Source: Sarcocystis neurona (Eukaryota > Apicomplexa > Conoidasida > Eucoccidiorida > Sarcocystidae). Taken from it: DNA of 64,000 bases. The stretch covers positions 650,421 to 714,420 of the forward strand of contig KL647297.1 in NCBI GenBank assembly GCA_000727475.1, written 5' to 3'. Positions within the stretch are counted from its first letter, which is position 1. Each line of letters starts with the position of its first letter. Made by a program: the position numbers and the translations under genes. This document shows positions 1 through 12,100 of this stretch, piece by piece. A model generated the notes under the pieces. The model ran no database searches and was not told where the DNA came from. It saw only the letters and a program-made list of their open reading frames with translations.

Positions 1-147
1 GTGCGCCCGTGGTTCGGCGACTGCCATGCAGCATAGTCGGCTGCGCATCCTACCAGCGGGGCCACGACTATCGCTGCCGCCCAGCTGGCTGCTACGATGA
101 ATGAGGCCCACCAGTCGGTGATGCCGCAGTACTGCAGCCACATTGTG
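1..147 (-). CDS. MFS transporter, downstream exon (partial, runs off the window)
   Basis: Read on the minus strand, this stretch is open and encodes a hydrophobic helix followed by a loop with the form VAPLVGCAADYAAW...NHGR. That is the loop 8-9 counterpart of the major facilitator G-x-x-x-D-x-x-x-R-G-R motif. A pyrimidine-rich acceptor ending TTTCAG lies immediately upstream (minus-strand bases 150-148), so the exon starts at 147 with the third base of a split codon. The protein continues beyond base 1. It fits the second half of the transporter whose first half is encoded at 1,976-2,797 on the same strand. Assigning both exons to one gene is an inference from order, strand and family topology. 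The connecting exon, which should enter in phase 0 and leave in phase 2, was not located. Confidence 0.6.
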
Positions 148-1975
148 CTGAAACTTAACGCTGAACGCGGAACGCCGCTCACCACGCCCTGGCAGAGGAG
201 AGATGCGAAGTGACAGAGATGAAAAAGAGCAAACGACGTGGGAGAGAGAACGGAGAAGCCTGGCACTCTGGGGCGCACACGCAATCAGATTCGCAATGCG
301 TGCGCACCTGGGGCAAACGGCTATACTCTCTTGACCCGAAGGATGAATGAAAAAAGCCAGTAGACACGAGGTATTCGAGGCGTTGTCAACAGCTGCAGAC
401 GTGGAGCTGTCTACGAGTCAACGTGTAAAGGGTGACGCTAGTACGTGGTACCTTTAATTGCATACGTGGTGAGAATTTGTGATAAGTGGTGCCTGTTGCC
501 GAGCTGCTGCATGGTAGTAGGTAGGACTACCACCGCCACATCATTGTGATGGGATAACCCGCGAATAAAGGCGCTTACGGTCGCTGCACAATACATCTGC
601 AAAGAACACGTCTGCGCATATGTCGGGGCGGGAGCGTTTCCGCGGCCTATTCAGATTGTGGTACTGGTCAATAAACTGCTTTGTTCTTTCGTTGACCACG
701 AGGAGCCATCGCCTACGGGTAGCCTGTCAGTTTCTCCCGGCGTGCTCGCAGGAGCAGGCGTACACGCTGACCTATATATCCTACACAGCGTATGAAAGCC
801 GCTGGCTGTACAGTGTGTTCGTTCACATCTGCGGAAACGCAAACTTGTTCAGTTGGCCCTGCATTCGCTCAGACAGAGAACGCTAAGCCGGCGGAGCGGG
901 AGCGGGCTGCAGAGGTCGCGAAGCTCTAAGGGGAACTGCGGCGGTCTCACGGAGCAACTAAGTGTGGATACATCAAGTCGGACAAGTTCTATACGCTCTA
1001 TTCAGTGGACCTGAGAGACCGCCAAGGTAATACCACAATTTGCACGAGTGCGCTTCATGCAGGAGTACGTCTAGTACGGGGAAAGGCACGTTGTCGGTGC
1101 TTGCGCAGCGTGCTAGAGACAGGGACGCCGACGCGCACGCAGATCCTGTGCACACAATTCTGTATTCGTAGCACCCGACCGCACACACGCGCAGGTACGT
1201 AGTAAACAGGACTTGTATAAGAACACTTGCCATTCAAGTCTAGAGAGAGCGTTTACACTGTCAGTGTTCTAGACCCGAAGAGAAGCTCTACTCTGGCAAA
1301 GCTCTGCTACTCGGCAGTGTAGCTAATCTTCTCTGTGCTCGTTGTTCTCCACAGGCGCCTGCCTCACGCGTCACACATGTACAGCAAGGTGAGCACTGAA
1401 GGGCAGTTTCCCCGTTATCCACAAATCTGTTGCGCCAGATACCTTTCCCCTTGCTGAGTTCGTTGGTGTTTAATGTATGGTTACCCGGGAGCTGATGGAA
1501 ATCCACAACCGCATGTGTTCGCTGACCAGCACCACCAGCCACAACTCCCGTGGCCACACATCGTGTATCACACGTAGGAGATGGAACACGAATAGCGGCA
1601 TACAGGCAGGCGGCTGACGCATATAAAAGGCGTCGTGTCCAGACGCGCGCGCAGCTTGTCGATCCTACAAGTGTTCTTTGGTGGACCTCGGTTCAACACG
1701 TTATGGTAGTAAGCACACGCGCAAGACTTCTTTTTCAGAAGAGTATAACGGAAAGTGTTACTTGTGAAGACCTGGTTGTCGAGAATTGAGAGCACATGCG
1801 CCTGCATGCGGAACTACAGAGTTCAGTGTAGTTGCACCGTCCATGGAAACGTCTTCACAGATCTAATGTATATGCGAATCTCATTCGAATCACCCACCGG
1901 TACGACTAAATGCGGACGGATTGAGTCCCTGATATTACTTGTGCATTTGGCGTGGACCTTCACCTGTTAGCTTAC
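148..1975 (-). other. Long intron region of the MFS transporter gene
   Basis: This interval lies between the two recognisable transporter exons. It begins (minus strand) with a good donor, GTAAGC, directly after the exon at 1,976-2,797. The transmembrane segments expected between the two exons are missing, so at least one further exon should be here. A short stretch near 1,840-1,870 reading TFPW on the minus strand is a weak candidate. No repeats or other convincing coding frames were seen. Confidence 0.35.
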
Positions 1976-2797
1976 CATGAGAAGCATCGACCAGTAGCTT
2001 CCGCTGGCGAAAACATATTGCAGTGCTTTTGGGGAGAACTGGCTTATCCCGCGGGCGTTGTCTACGAGTGCGTAGGTCCGGCACTCTTGCAGCTTCACTC
2101 CAAGACACAGTCCAAGACAAACCGCAAGAGCGCCGCAGACTGCATATGCATACCTCCATCCAGAAATGCCACGCAGATGATATCCGGATACAGAAGTGGT
2201 AGCCATTAGTGATACCATCCGAGCTAGCGACTGGAACAACTGGAGGCTGCCGAACGCGGCGCCTCTTCTCTCAGGGAACACCTCTTCGGAAAGAATTTTC
2301 TGAGATAGCGGCCCGACAGCTGCCATGAAGAAACCCGTGGAACAAAGCAGCGGCACGAGATGCCACCCTTCACGTACGAACGACAGAAGGATGCAGGACA
2401 ATCCCCATCCGACAGAGGTTGACAAAAAAATGTTTTTTCGCCCCAAGCAGTCCACAGCGAGGCCCCATAGTGGACAAGCGACAGCATGAGCAACGCGGGC
2501 ACACGAAGACGCTGACCCCAATTTTAACGGCGAGAGTCCCAGGTCTTGCTCCAGAGCTTTGAAACTAGCAGGCAGCAGTTGGTCCGTAGCACCATGAAAA
2601 GCACCATATAAATATGTGGATACGAGTGCTAGTTGCCCGCCTGGGAGAAGCGCGTCTCCAGCACACCAAAAAAGTGCAAAGGACTGCCGCGCTGGCTTCC
2701 GCTTAATGGAAGAGGAGGAAAGCGGGGGCACATCAGCGTAAACTTGCTCCAAAAACTCCTCCTCACCTGGCACAGACGCTGAAACGAGGCCGTTCAT
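1976..2797 (-). CDS. Major facilitator superfamily transporter, N-terminal half
   Basis: This first coding exon has 274 codons, starting at an ATG (base 2797) and ending at a splice donor, ATG|GTAAGC. A soluble N-terminus of about 55 residues with a Ser run is followed by at least five hydrophobic helices. Residues about 112-121 read GLAVDCLGRK, the loop 2-3 signature of the major facilitator family (G-x-x-x-D-x-x-G-R-K). The first helix carries an FHGATDQLLP segment, and the following loop reads LEQDLGLSP, like spinster and related proton-coupled carriers. The protein should be a polytopic membrane transporter; the substrate cannot be told from the sequence. The downstream part is at 1-147 and beyond the window. 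Confidence in the family is high. Confidence in the exact 5' end is moderate, because an additional upstream exon cannot be excluded. Confidence 0.75.
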
Positions 2798-5700
2798 CAG
2801 ACGAACGCGTGAAAACCTTTAGGGTTAACGAGGGGATTACGTGCGGAATCACAAAATCATGACCCGTTTGGAAAAGTTTGGGAATCAGCAGCAAGGACTA
2901 TACACTGTGAGAGTTGACGTATTTCGCAGCGCTACGCTCATAGCGGTGAATCATTTTTATTGATCGGCAAAACCAAGTAGCAGGCAGAGGAATCTGGGCG
3001 TGCTTTGCAGGCGTATTTGTGAAAATGGGCGCGTCTGCCGGAATACTGGCCGAATGCATCGAATCTCACACTCGAGGGCACTTGCTGAAGGAGGAGATAC
3101 TGGTATGTTGGCGGGAAATTTCTCCTCGTTCATACCTCGTGTTTTAGTGCTGAAAGCTGCAGCCACTCGCAGATAGCGAAAGCATTAGTGGAATCGCGAT
3201 ACACAGAGGAAGACGCCCACGGCTGACAATTGTGTACGCGGCATGTATGGCATACGTGGAACCAAGGAGTTGACCTTCAGAAGCATTTCACGGAGCCGTT
3301 CAAGGTTCCCCACATAAACCTGAACGAAAAAATGAGGTAAACGACTGCGGACACGGAGATTATGTACCCACACGAAAATCTGTTTGCACACGAACACAGC
3401 CAGTTGCTACGTGACCCACAGCCACGTGTCCTACGTCGGTTTCGGGAGAAGTATTATTGCCCTGTGTTGAGTTTTCGGTTTGAGGGTCTCGCTGACACAA
3501 CAGTGCACTCGTGGCAGGACCAGTATGTGATGCACGGGAACCGCAGACGAAAACTGTTTCAGCACGAACACGGTGCAGGAAAACAGTCTGCCCTACTCTA
3601 CACAGCTGATGACTTGGGGAGAAAGCGGAGATCACAACATCACGACGTACGAAGTGTTCAGAAAGGCGTGTGGATACTGAGGGAACGAAATCCTTGTTTC
3701 TCGAACAGGCGCCATTCGGCAGAAAAGAGGCAGAAGCTAAACACGTGATGCGCACATGATACAATGACGACTCTGGTCGTCCTTTTTTAACATCGTAGCT
3801 GTCATACGCAGGGCTACGTTACGATTGCTCTGCAGTGAAGCTGGCAGTAGGCCTGTAGTGCAAGCAGCAGACTCACTGACAGTATGTCAGTGATTCTAGT
3901 TCCATTTCCAGGGTGAATGTACTGTAACTTCGACCATATGGCTCCACTCGTTTTCAACACATGCTATAGCAAACGCACGCTACAGCGGCTACGTTAAGGA
4001 TGAGTATGAGCGTGACCGAAGGCTTCACTGCATGCTTGTAAGCTGTTCACTGGATCAACAGCTACCGTCCATACAAAGGTCATGCAGGTGTACACGTCTG
4101 TGTATGTTTTTATTTCCCTCTGAATGTGCGTGTGCAGGGGCACGAAGGGTTGCACTTTGAACGTGCCTATTCATGCTCGAATGAAATATGGACATACAGT
4201 CTTACGACCAGGCAATGCAAAACATGCAGTGTACTTGCAAACGTCGTTGGACGAGTCGTGCAGACCTGACATACCTGTTGTTGGGGTCACAAGTGTCGAA
4301 AGCTTTTGCTCTGCGAGTGCATGTGCTGCGTTTGCCGTGAACGAAAAGTTGTGTACGCCGCAGGTGCTAGAGGCAATGTTTGAGGTCGTTTTTTTACTGA
4401 TGAATATCCATAGAAATTTTTTAAAAGCGTTTTCTACTAGAAAACAACTAACACGTAAACACATATATACACATGTGTGTATATACGTCTGTGTATGTAT
4501 AGGTGTTCGGGGAATGGCTTCCGCGTTTATACCTTATGACTTCAAGTTACACATCGCTGGTTTTACCCTCGTTGTACCTGCGCGTACGTACACAAGTGTA
4601 TACGCCGAAGAATTGTACTTTCGTGTTGAGTTTCTTTATGACCGTCAACCTTATACTTGACTAGGGTCGTTGGGCGACAACGGCCAACGTTCTGCTTTTT
4701 GACGAGTGGTCGAGACGCAAACATGCGACAGCCACCCCGTGCACTGGAAATACACGGTGTAGTACGCACCCGAAGCACGTCACTTCAAATGCCGCCTTGC
4801 TACTGTAGGCAGTACAAGTGGGGCGACAGATGGAGAGTGCGAATCCTTTAAGCCGTATTTGGTAGCCAGACACCGGAGCATTACGAACAGAAATCCACTC
4901 GCCCTGTGACGCGCAATAGTTCTGGTGTAAGACAGACGGCCAGTAAAACCAGGAGAGCCCGTATGCCTAACCGGCCATTAAGAGACGGAAGAACTGGCAC
5001 GGTGCGTTCAGTGCAGGCAGTCTAGCGTACGGAAAGCTGGTCAATCAGTAGAACACGACTTGCCCATCTGGAGGACACGTCGGCAGCGGAATCCCCAAGC
5101 AGACACGAATTCCGCGTCGCAGCACATCCGGCGTCGGCCCCGCGCCCGGCTGTACGCCACGGCGTCACTACTACCTAAGCACTTTCGGCCATGCGAGTGT
5201 GGCGCTGCCGGATTTCCTGCCTGGGAGGAACAAATGGGCACAATGTGAGTGTCTATTGATCTCACCAAGTCTCCTTGTGACATGTGTGCATATGTGTATC
5301 TCGGTGGCTTCAAGGCGCCCCCAACCATCGTCACACATCCCGCAGCGGTCTTCCGTAGCGCGTCGCTGGCTAGTTTGATGGTTCTCCTGCTGAACCGTAA
5401 TCCTAAACTTACCCCGGATATGTGTCGGGTGTAGACGGGTGGGATACCAGCCATTAGGCCAAGAAGGCTGCGGACAGAGGCTTCCTACACACGTTGCGTC
5501 CAGCTCGATCAGCCACTGCATACGCGGAAGTATGCTTAGTTGTCCTCCGCGCTCAACTGCACCATCAGAGGACCCACGCGATAAAGGTCTCCTGAGGCTC
5601 CACGGAAACAATTATCGATCGATGATGAATACTGGAGTATGCACGTCGACAGGGAGCAGATCTGCATCCACCTATCAACTAAGAGCAGTTGGACGGCCGA

Positions 5701-7722
5701 CTGCCCAGCGGAGTGCGCGGAGCAGTACACTGCTAGCGAATTCACGCGAAATCGAGCAGGTACATGGGTAACATTGACCACTGAGGGCTTGCACTGACCG
5801 CGTTGCGTTGTGCGTTTCTCCTGGCTGATAACCATTCACGTCCCCGTGCCTATTACACATCTGCGCAGGCAGCGTACTCCCAACCGATGCAAGAGCGTGG
5901 CTTTCTGCAGTAGTCGGTAAAAGACAGTCAAGCTTCACTGCGTTTGCGCGCGGGATCGATTGTTCAGATGTATTCCCGGCTTCTGGCGTGTAAATCCTGG
6001 TGAACAGTAAACAATCCGGGTGCCGAAAGAAGAGCAAGCGGGTGTAGCATACAGCTTTGTGTAACTTGCAAACAGTTCGGTTTAACTGAATACCGTGCAT
6101 CCGAAGTGTCCGCGAGCGACTCAGGACACAGCTTTGTATAACTTACAAGTAGTAGAATTTAACAAAGTGTGGTGCATCCGTGTGTGAAAAGGCGCATACG
6201 GTTTCGGCATAGGCGATGAGTGTAGGATGGAAGAGGAAGCGCTGCAGAAGTGATAGAAAAGGCAGAAAACGACTGTATCTTGCTGTTGATTATGAACTTG
6301 AAAATACGTGGCTGCGCAGGCGACGGCAAAGTAACAGCTGTCATTAAAAGCTCTGGCTTGCTTTTCTGAGAGCTCGTGTCAAGCTCTGCTTGTGGCTCAA
6401 AAGTATAACTATCACTTAAACGTCCCCACACATCTGGTGACAGTTCACGGCAGCACTGGAGCACTGCAGCAAACCTAACAGTCGAAGTTGGTGAAAAACG
6501 TGATTGCGAGCTTCTTCAACTTGACTGCGCACTTCTTCAACACACTAGAGGTTCCCTCGACTACGTCCAACCAGGCTAGCAGATCTTTCAGTATCTGGGG
6601 ACTACCCCCTTAAAAGATAGTTCGTAACTACAACAGCTGAAAAGAAAAATCCTCCGTGACATGTATGCTTTACATAAAAGAACCATCACGTGAAGTATAG
6701 AAACACCGGGGACCTTGCTGCTGGCACGCATGTACGGCTCAGACACACATACGCGCACACGAGTCCACAAATTGGTGCTCAGCTAATGTACGGTAACGTA
6801 ACACCTCAAAACTTCTTTGACGTCGAAGGATGACACCTGCACAGCTACGCTCAAGACGCCTAACAAGTTTGTGAATAGAATATTGACCATTACAGACCGA
6901 CGTCTCTGGAGACTCCACACGACGGTCCAGCTTCACTTCATCTGGTGCTTTGTTCGGGCTGGATTACGTTAAACGATGTAGATGGTACTTGTCTAGAAGT
7001 TAAGATGTGAAACGACCTCGATGGCTGCATTCGTTTAACGGAGGCACTCACGCGGTAAGGTAACGCCGACGAGAAGCTCCGTCCAAATCCACTTCTATGG
7101 ACGTTTTTGTTCTGTTATTGCGGTGATCACGTGCTTATCTGCCGCGGGCAATCTGACACTGAATAGCTGCATTGGGCCGACGTCCACGTGTAGGACTTCG
7201 GGAGTGGCTAGACCGCTGTTTGTACACTTTTCTGCCGCTGCAACAGGACGGATGCAGATAGCGTGCGTCCGTATTCTCACCTCGCTAAAAGGATACACAT
7301 CAAAGTTAAGCAGTAAACGTTGCATGTGGCACTGGCTCTTGCTGGCCACAAATTCGGCCTTCTGGATTCGGTTACACGTCAAGATAAGGGTCGGCAAGAC
7401 GAGTGTCAGGGGGAAGATATTTGCCACATCACATGAAGGTGCAAAACCCGTACGTGACGCCTTGCCACAAAAGTTCGCAGGTGATTGTGACCGAAGCAGC
7501 AGTTGAACTACACGAGCAAAACAGCACTGGAACAAAAGGCAGTTGAACTACGTCGCAGCAAGAAATCCGACCGTACACAGTGACTGCATATCAAAGATTG
7601 TGCGCCGAAGTAGACGGAGGCCCTCATGTACGTTCATTGCTCCTACGCCGTTCCTGTGCAACGCAGACCAAAGCTGGAGTCCTGTTAATCGTACAGCAAC
7701 TGTGCTGCTACTACTACTACTG
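2798..7722. other. Repeat-poor intergenic stretch with no convincing gene
   Basis: Both strands contain only short open frames without family motifs. The longest ATG-initiated ones are 3,362-3,748 (128 codons) and 4,124-4,660 (178 codons), both plus strand. Neither shows a domain, a signal peptide or a coherent splice pattern, and the second runs into low-complexity TA/GT-rich sequence. I saw no tRNA, rRNA or transposon signature. The promoter of the MFS gene presumably lies just above 2,797. Confidence 0.4.
3362..3748 (+). CDS. Hypothetical small ORF (doubtful)
   Basis: This ATG-to-TGA frame of 128 codons is very basic and rich in His and Arg. Two related segments, FAHEHSQ near residue 8 and FQHEHGA near residue 65, come from an imperfect DNA repeat. 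No membrane segment, signal peptide or known family is apparent. It sits alone in repeat-poor DNA, and the opposite strand is also largely open, so it could be chance. I list it only because it has a true ATG and is longer than most frames in this region. Confidence 0.15.
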   Translation: MYPHENLFAHEHSQLLRDPQPRVLRRFREKYYCPVLSFRFEGLADTTVHSWQDQYVMHGNRRRKLFQHEHGAGKQSALLYTADDLGRKRRSQHHDVRSVQKGVWILRERNPCFSNRRHSAEKRQKLNT

Positions 7723-7872
7723 CTACTACTACTACTGCTGCTACTGATACTACTACTGCTGCTTCTACTACTATCACCACCCCTACTACTGCTTCTGCTA
7801 CTACTACTACTGCTGCTACTGATACTACTACTGCTGCTTCTACTACTATCACCACCCCTACTACTGCTTTTG
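7723..7872. repeat. Two tandem 75-bp copies built of CTA/CTG triplets
   Basis: A 75-bp unit made mostly of CTACTACTACTGCTG-type triplets plus a short CTATCACCACCCC segment is repeated head to tail, at about 7,723-7,797 and 7,798-7,872, with nearly perfect identity. Flanking DNA from 7,700 carries a shorter CTA/CTG run. All frames translate to simple Leu, Ser or Val tracts, so no protein is inferred. This is a recent duplication of a triplet-repeat block. Confidence 0.85.
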
Positions 7873-9166
7873 CCAGGACAAGGGCTGTCTCCGCCATCGC
7901 TGTAATCCGACTGCTTTGAATGCTGCTCTATTCGAGCGGGTTGGACTACTCGCACGGCTACGTAGGCTTTCAGTATAGTTACTGATACACAACTGATGAC
8001 GGGTGCCGTGGGCCGTGACAATGGTCGTGCGAAGAGGTTAGTCCCCACGGGCTCCCATCAGCGGGCGGCGTCAGCAAATGGTGTACGCCACCACTGGGAG
8101 GACGCGGGTGCCGCACTTGCGCTCTTAGACATGCCTCAGAGAGCCTTTTTCTCCTCCAGTAGAAAGGAGCGTGATAGGGCAGCGCGTCAGCCCGCACGTG
8201 GTGCCGCGGCAGCAACAGCAGTGCAGTTCGACGCTCTCGGCGTACAGCTAGCTACCCCGCTGTCGTTGAAGTCCGGGCATGCTCGTACGTCCAGACACCA
8301 AGTTTTCCCGAGTGACTCGCCCCAAAGTACGCTGCGTGGCAGCTGTGGTAATACATGGGGGATTACATGTCTTTGTGGCGCGCGAGAAGACTGTGGTGCT
8401 GACTTCTTTTGAGTGAACGGCGCTGTGAAAGGAGGATCCAACCGAGCTAGGTGGTCCGCGCAATACTCCACACATAACGAGTTGTAAGTTCAGGTGAGGG
8501 TGCGACTCAAGGACGGTCGATGCTGAGCAGATGCTCATATTTGTGCTTTCAAAGAAGGTGTGTACTCTTGCAGAGGGCGGAGCAAGGACGGCAGCACGGG
8601 TTGAGAGGGAAGACTTCGCAACGTTGTGTGCACAAGCCGAGCTGCAGTATGAGGGCCTCGCGGCTACTCTTGTCTTTGCGGAGGCTTCAGTGTCGTGCAA
8701 CAGAACGGGTCTGCACACGCGTTCAACCGAACTATGAATCTGCACTAATTCTGTCCAGCAAGTAATGAGGTGCTGGGCTTCCATGCACTAACAGAAGGCC
8801 GGCACAAGCTATGAGTCAAAGTTCACAGTGGTTACTCGACACCACCAATCTTCACTTAGTATGGCCTCTTTGTGTGCCCGCTCTAATGTCAAGCCGGTAC
8901 GCACTGGAGTTGCACGGGGGACGTCCAACACACAGAGTCACTGCCACCTCCAGCGCCAACGGGTGCGATGGGAATTCATCTGTGACCGTGCAACACGACC
9001 CCAGAGTCATGACTGTGCATTTTACAACATGGTGCTCCTGCGCTTCTGGATACTTTGAGGAGCTCCACAGTTTGAATGATGGCGCTGAAGCCGTGCTGGG
9101 ACTCTTATTGCCTCGCGCGGCAACGCCTGGGAAATAAACTTTTATTGTGCCAGTGAATCTACCAAA
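7873..9166. other. Upstream region of the 9.2-kb gene, no clear gene
   Basis: Short frames occur on both strands but none has a recognisable domain. A plausible acceptor followed by about 50 open codons lies near 8,571-8,737 (plus), but no partner exon could be found. The sequence immediately before 9,167 (ACCAAAATG) is a good eukaryotic start context for the downstream gene. Confidence 0.3.
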
Positions 9167-12100
9167 ATGTCTGCTCTTTCTGGTCTCCACGGTGGCGTTT
9201 TTTCTCTCCTCCTTCTCGCTGCGCTGGCCGTCGACAAATTGGTTTACACCCACAAGATACACTCGCCCCCCCGCCACCCTCCGGCAAATGGTGCTGTGTC
9301 CACATTTGCTGCCCACGGCTCTGAGGAGCGCTTCGCGGCCGTGACGCTTTTCTCTCTTGGCAGCAAGACGCAGCATGCCTTAAATGGGAAAAGCGGAGAG
9401 GTACTGCAAACTCTGTTCCAGCAGATCAGCTCTTCAGCGCGACCACCGAATAACAGCAGCACCAGCAGCGACGACTCCGCTTTTGAGTCAGACGGCACGA
9501 GCAACTCACCTTCAGAGAGTGCGCGTCTTACTAAAGCGTCGTCACTTCATGGCGTACATTCTGACTATGTTTATAAAACGGCGCCTTTGACACGATACGT
9601 GCCAATCCAGTCGGCAAATGCACCTATATATGTTACCAATGCAGAAGAAACGAAGACAAACGTTCCAGAGCTATGGGGACAAGGCTTTAGGTCCTTAGTC
9701 AGTACAGGTGGCTGGCAAAATCTTTTTGCACTTCCAGAGAGATGGAAACTGCAGCCGGGCATTCTCAGAGGCAGCTATAGTGCGCCTGAGCCGTTTACTG
9801 GGATAGGGAAACCACAGCGAACGCATGTCGGCGAGACTTCAGGGAAAGAGGGGGTCAGTCATACCAATAAGTTATGGAGAGCCATAAGAACTCTGCAGTT
9901 GTGGTTTTCACACAGGCTGCTACCCTCTCGTTCGAGCCCATCGCCAACGACATGCATTCTGTGTGTGCTCCTGGTCGTTTATTTGTACCTTCTTTTCCGG
10001 CTGGTGCTTCTTTGTGGGCGACTGCAGCACGCGCAGCGGCGTATGCTGCCCGTTCTTCACAGTACCCCACCATGTGTCAGCCTGTGCTCACCACAGCAGC
10101 AGGGACTACCCTCGGGCGCGGTACTTATTGGAAGCCACAGTACCTACTGCAGTGATTCGATGGAAACCACAGTGCGACGTGCTCGATTAGCCTCAGGAAG
10201 CTTCGATATCAAGGACTGTAGCGCCCTTGGAAGCGAGGGCCCGAGGGAGAACTGGTGCACCGTTCGAAACAGTCCGCAGCTTCTCGGACGCCTTCCTGCT
10301 GCTAGGCCTAGTCACTGGCAGTGGTACACTGCGCTGCGTCGCTTGCGTTACCCACACACGTGCACTCGGTCACTCCACCGAGATGCTTGGTCGGTGCAGA
10401 GAGCCGAGAGCGTAAGGAACCTGAAATGGTGGAAGCGGCCGAAAGGCAATGTAGTATCGCTGGATAGTGAGGAAAGGACGCATACTCCGCGGTCGAAATC
10501 GAAGCAGCCGCAGGAGCACCAAGAGCAGGAGCAGCTTGTCAAAAGGGAACAGAAGGATGAAGAAGTAACAGAAAACGAATGCGAGACAGACTTTCTACCA
10601 TGCAGAATCGCTGCGGAGAAACGTGAGGATTTGCCACCAGATCGCCAGGCAGCTCACGTGATCCTTTGTTACCCTGGAGTGTGGAGAGCTACTGCATACA
10701 ACCCGTACCTCCTGGAGTCCTCTATGTGTTGTGTCACCCTCTCTTCTAAAGTACAGCAGAGCTCGTGGAATGCGCCACACAAGATGCATGAGCACAAGTC
10801 CTCAACAGAAGTAAAATTCTCCGACAAGCAGCAGCCTACCCTTTCCGGGGAGGGTGCAATGCACCTTGCCGCCACCTACGTGCGTCAGAGGTCTTTTGCA
10901 TGGTGGGAGGCCTATTTAGCGATGTGCTGCGGGTGTACGTGTTGTCTGCTCGTGCTATCTGTATACGGTGATGTTGAGCACCTCTCTTCCGCGGACACAT
11001 CCACCGGTTCACACAAACACTGTTCATTCTCCTCACACGCAGACAAGGACCATTACTCTCGCTCGTGTGCGCTCACCAGGACTGCGTCCCTAAGCTCCTT
11101 ATTTCATGCAGGAGAAAACAAAAGTGTTCTGTCGGCGACAGGAGCTGTTGTAGCGCTGCTTCAGTGGCTCGCTTCTCTCTGTCTCCTGCGTGCCTGTCTG
11201 GATGACTGTAGTCAAAGCACTATGCACCGACAAGGGATGCGCTCAAAAGCAAAAGCAGAGGCTGCTGCTGTAGCTCTTTCCCTCTTGTATGTATTTTTCG
11301 TGTTATGTCTTGTTCCTTCACTCTTTAGTGCGTCACCACCTGTGAGATCGAGTCGTTCATTACCCACTATCTACGACTCACAGCGCGCGCCCGCACATGC
11401 GCGAGAGTGGCAAAATCAGCAGGACGGCCTAGAGCTTGCAGATTTTCTTCCACCGCAGCCCGAGGAATACGGACCATCTAATACAAGACGAGACACACCA
11501 GCCGTAGATGAGACAGCCAGACGGAAAGACACGGTGGTTAATGTTGTAGTGGTGGAAGGGCGAGCGATCAGCAGGCCAAAGGACAAGAATATTGCCAACT
11601 ACGGGCGCCCACCTTCCTTTGAAGCAGGCGAAAAACAGGACATGCTCGCCACAGGCCAACTGCAAGCCGCGACCCCGTCGAAAAGCGTGAACTACACAGC
11701 AGGAGATGACGTGAGTGTACAAAGAGAGCAGGCAAACAAACACCTGGAGAACGTGCAGCACTCTTCGGACACACAAGAACCGGTGCCACCCCGGGTCGCG
11801 ATGCAGCAACAAAGGCGCAGCGTTTCAGCATCCCATGAGAAACAGCTGAAAATGTATCCCGACCTACAGCAGCAGCAAATCGACGTGTACGAAAAGACAC
11901 CACATGGGTACGACTCTCGACGTGTACACGGAAGAAATATTGGGTTAATTATTACTGTAGGGATAATGCTGCTCTCCTTGTGCCACGCAGTGCCGCGGCT
12001 TTGGGCTCTCTACGCTGTGTTCAAACTGATACGTGAGGATGATGTCTTCATCGTGAGAAGGAACTCACGCGCGAAACCCTCTTTTACAGCACTGGTAAGT

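Noticed and set aside
1870..1905. TTCGAATC sequence suggestive of a tRNA T-loop
   Set aside because: The flanking bases cannot form T and acceptor stems and no anticodon arm was found.
2815..2830. TTTAGGG-like telomeric motif
   Set aside because: A single copy only; no tandem telomeric array, so not an interstitial telomere.
4124..4660. 178-codon ATG frame in repeat-poor DNA
   Set aside because: The second half runs through GT/TA low-complexity sequence and no domain or signal is evident; judged likely to be chance.
7548..8048. Ser-rich 166-codon minus-strand frame through the 7.8-kb repeat
   Set aside because: The Ser tract is a direct product of the CTA/CTG repeat; flanking residues have no motif.
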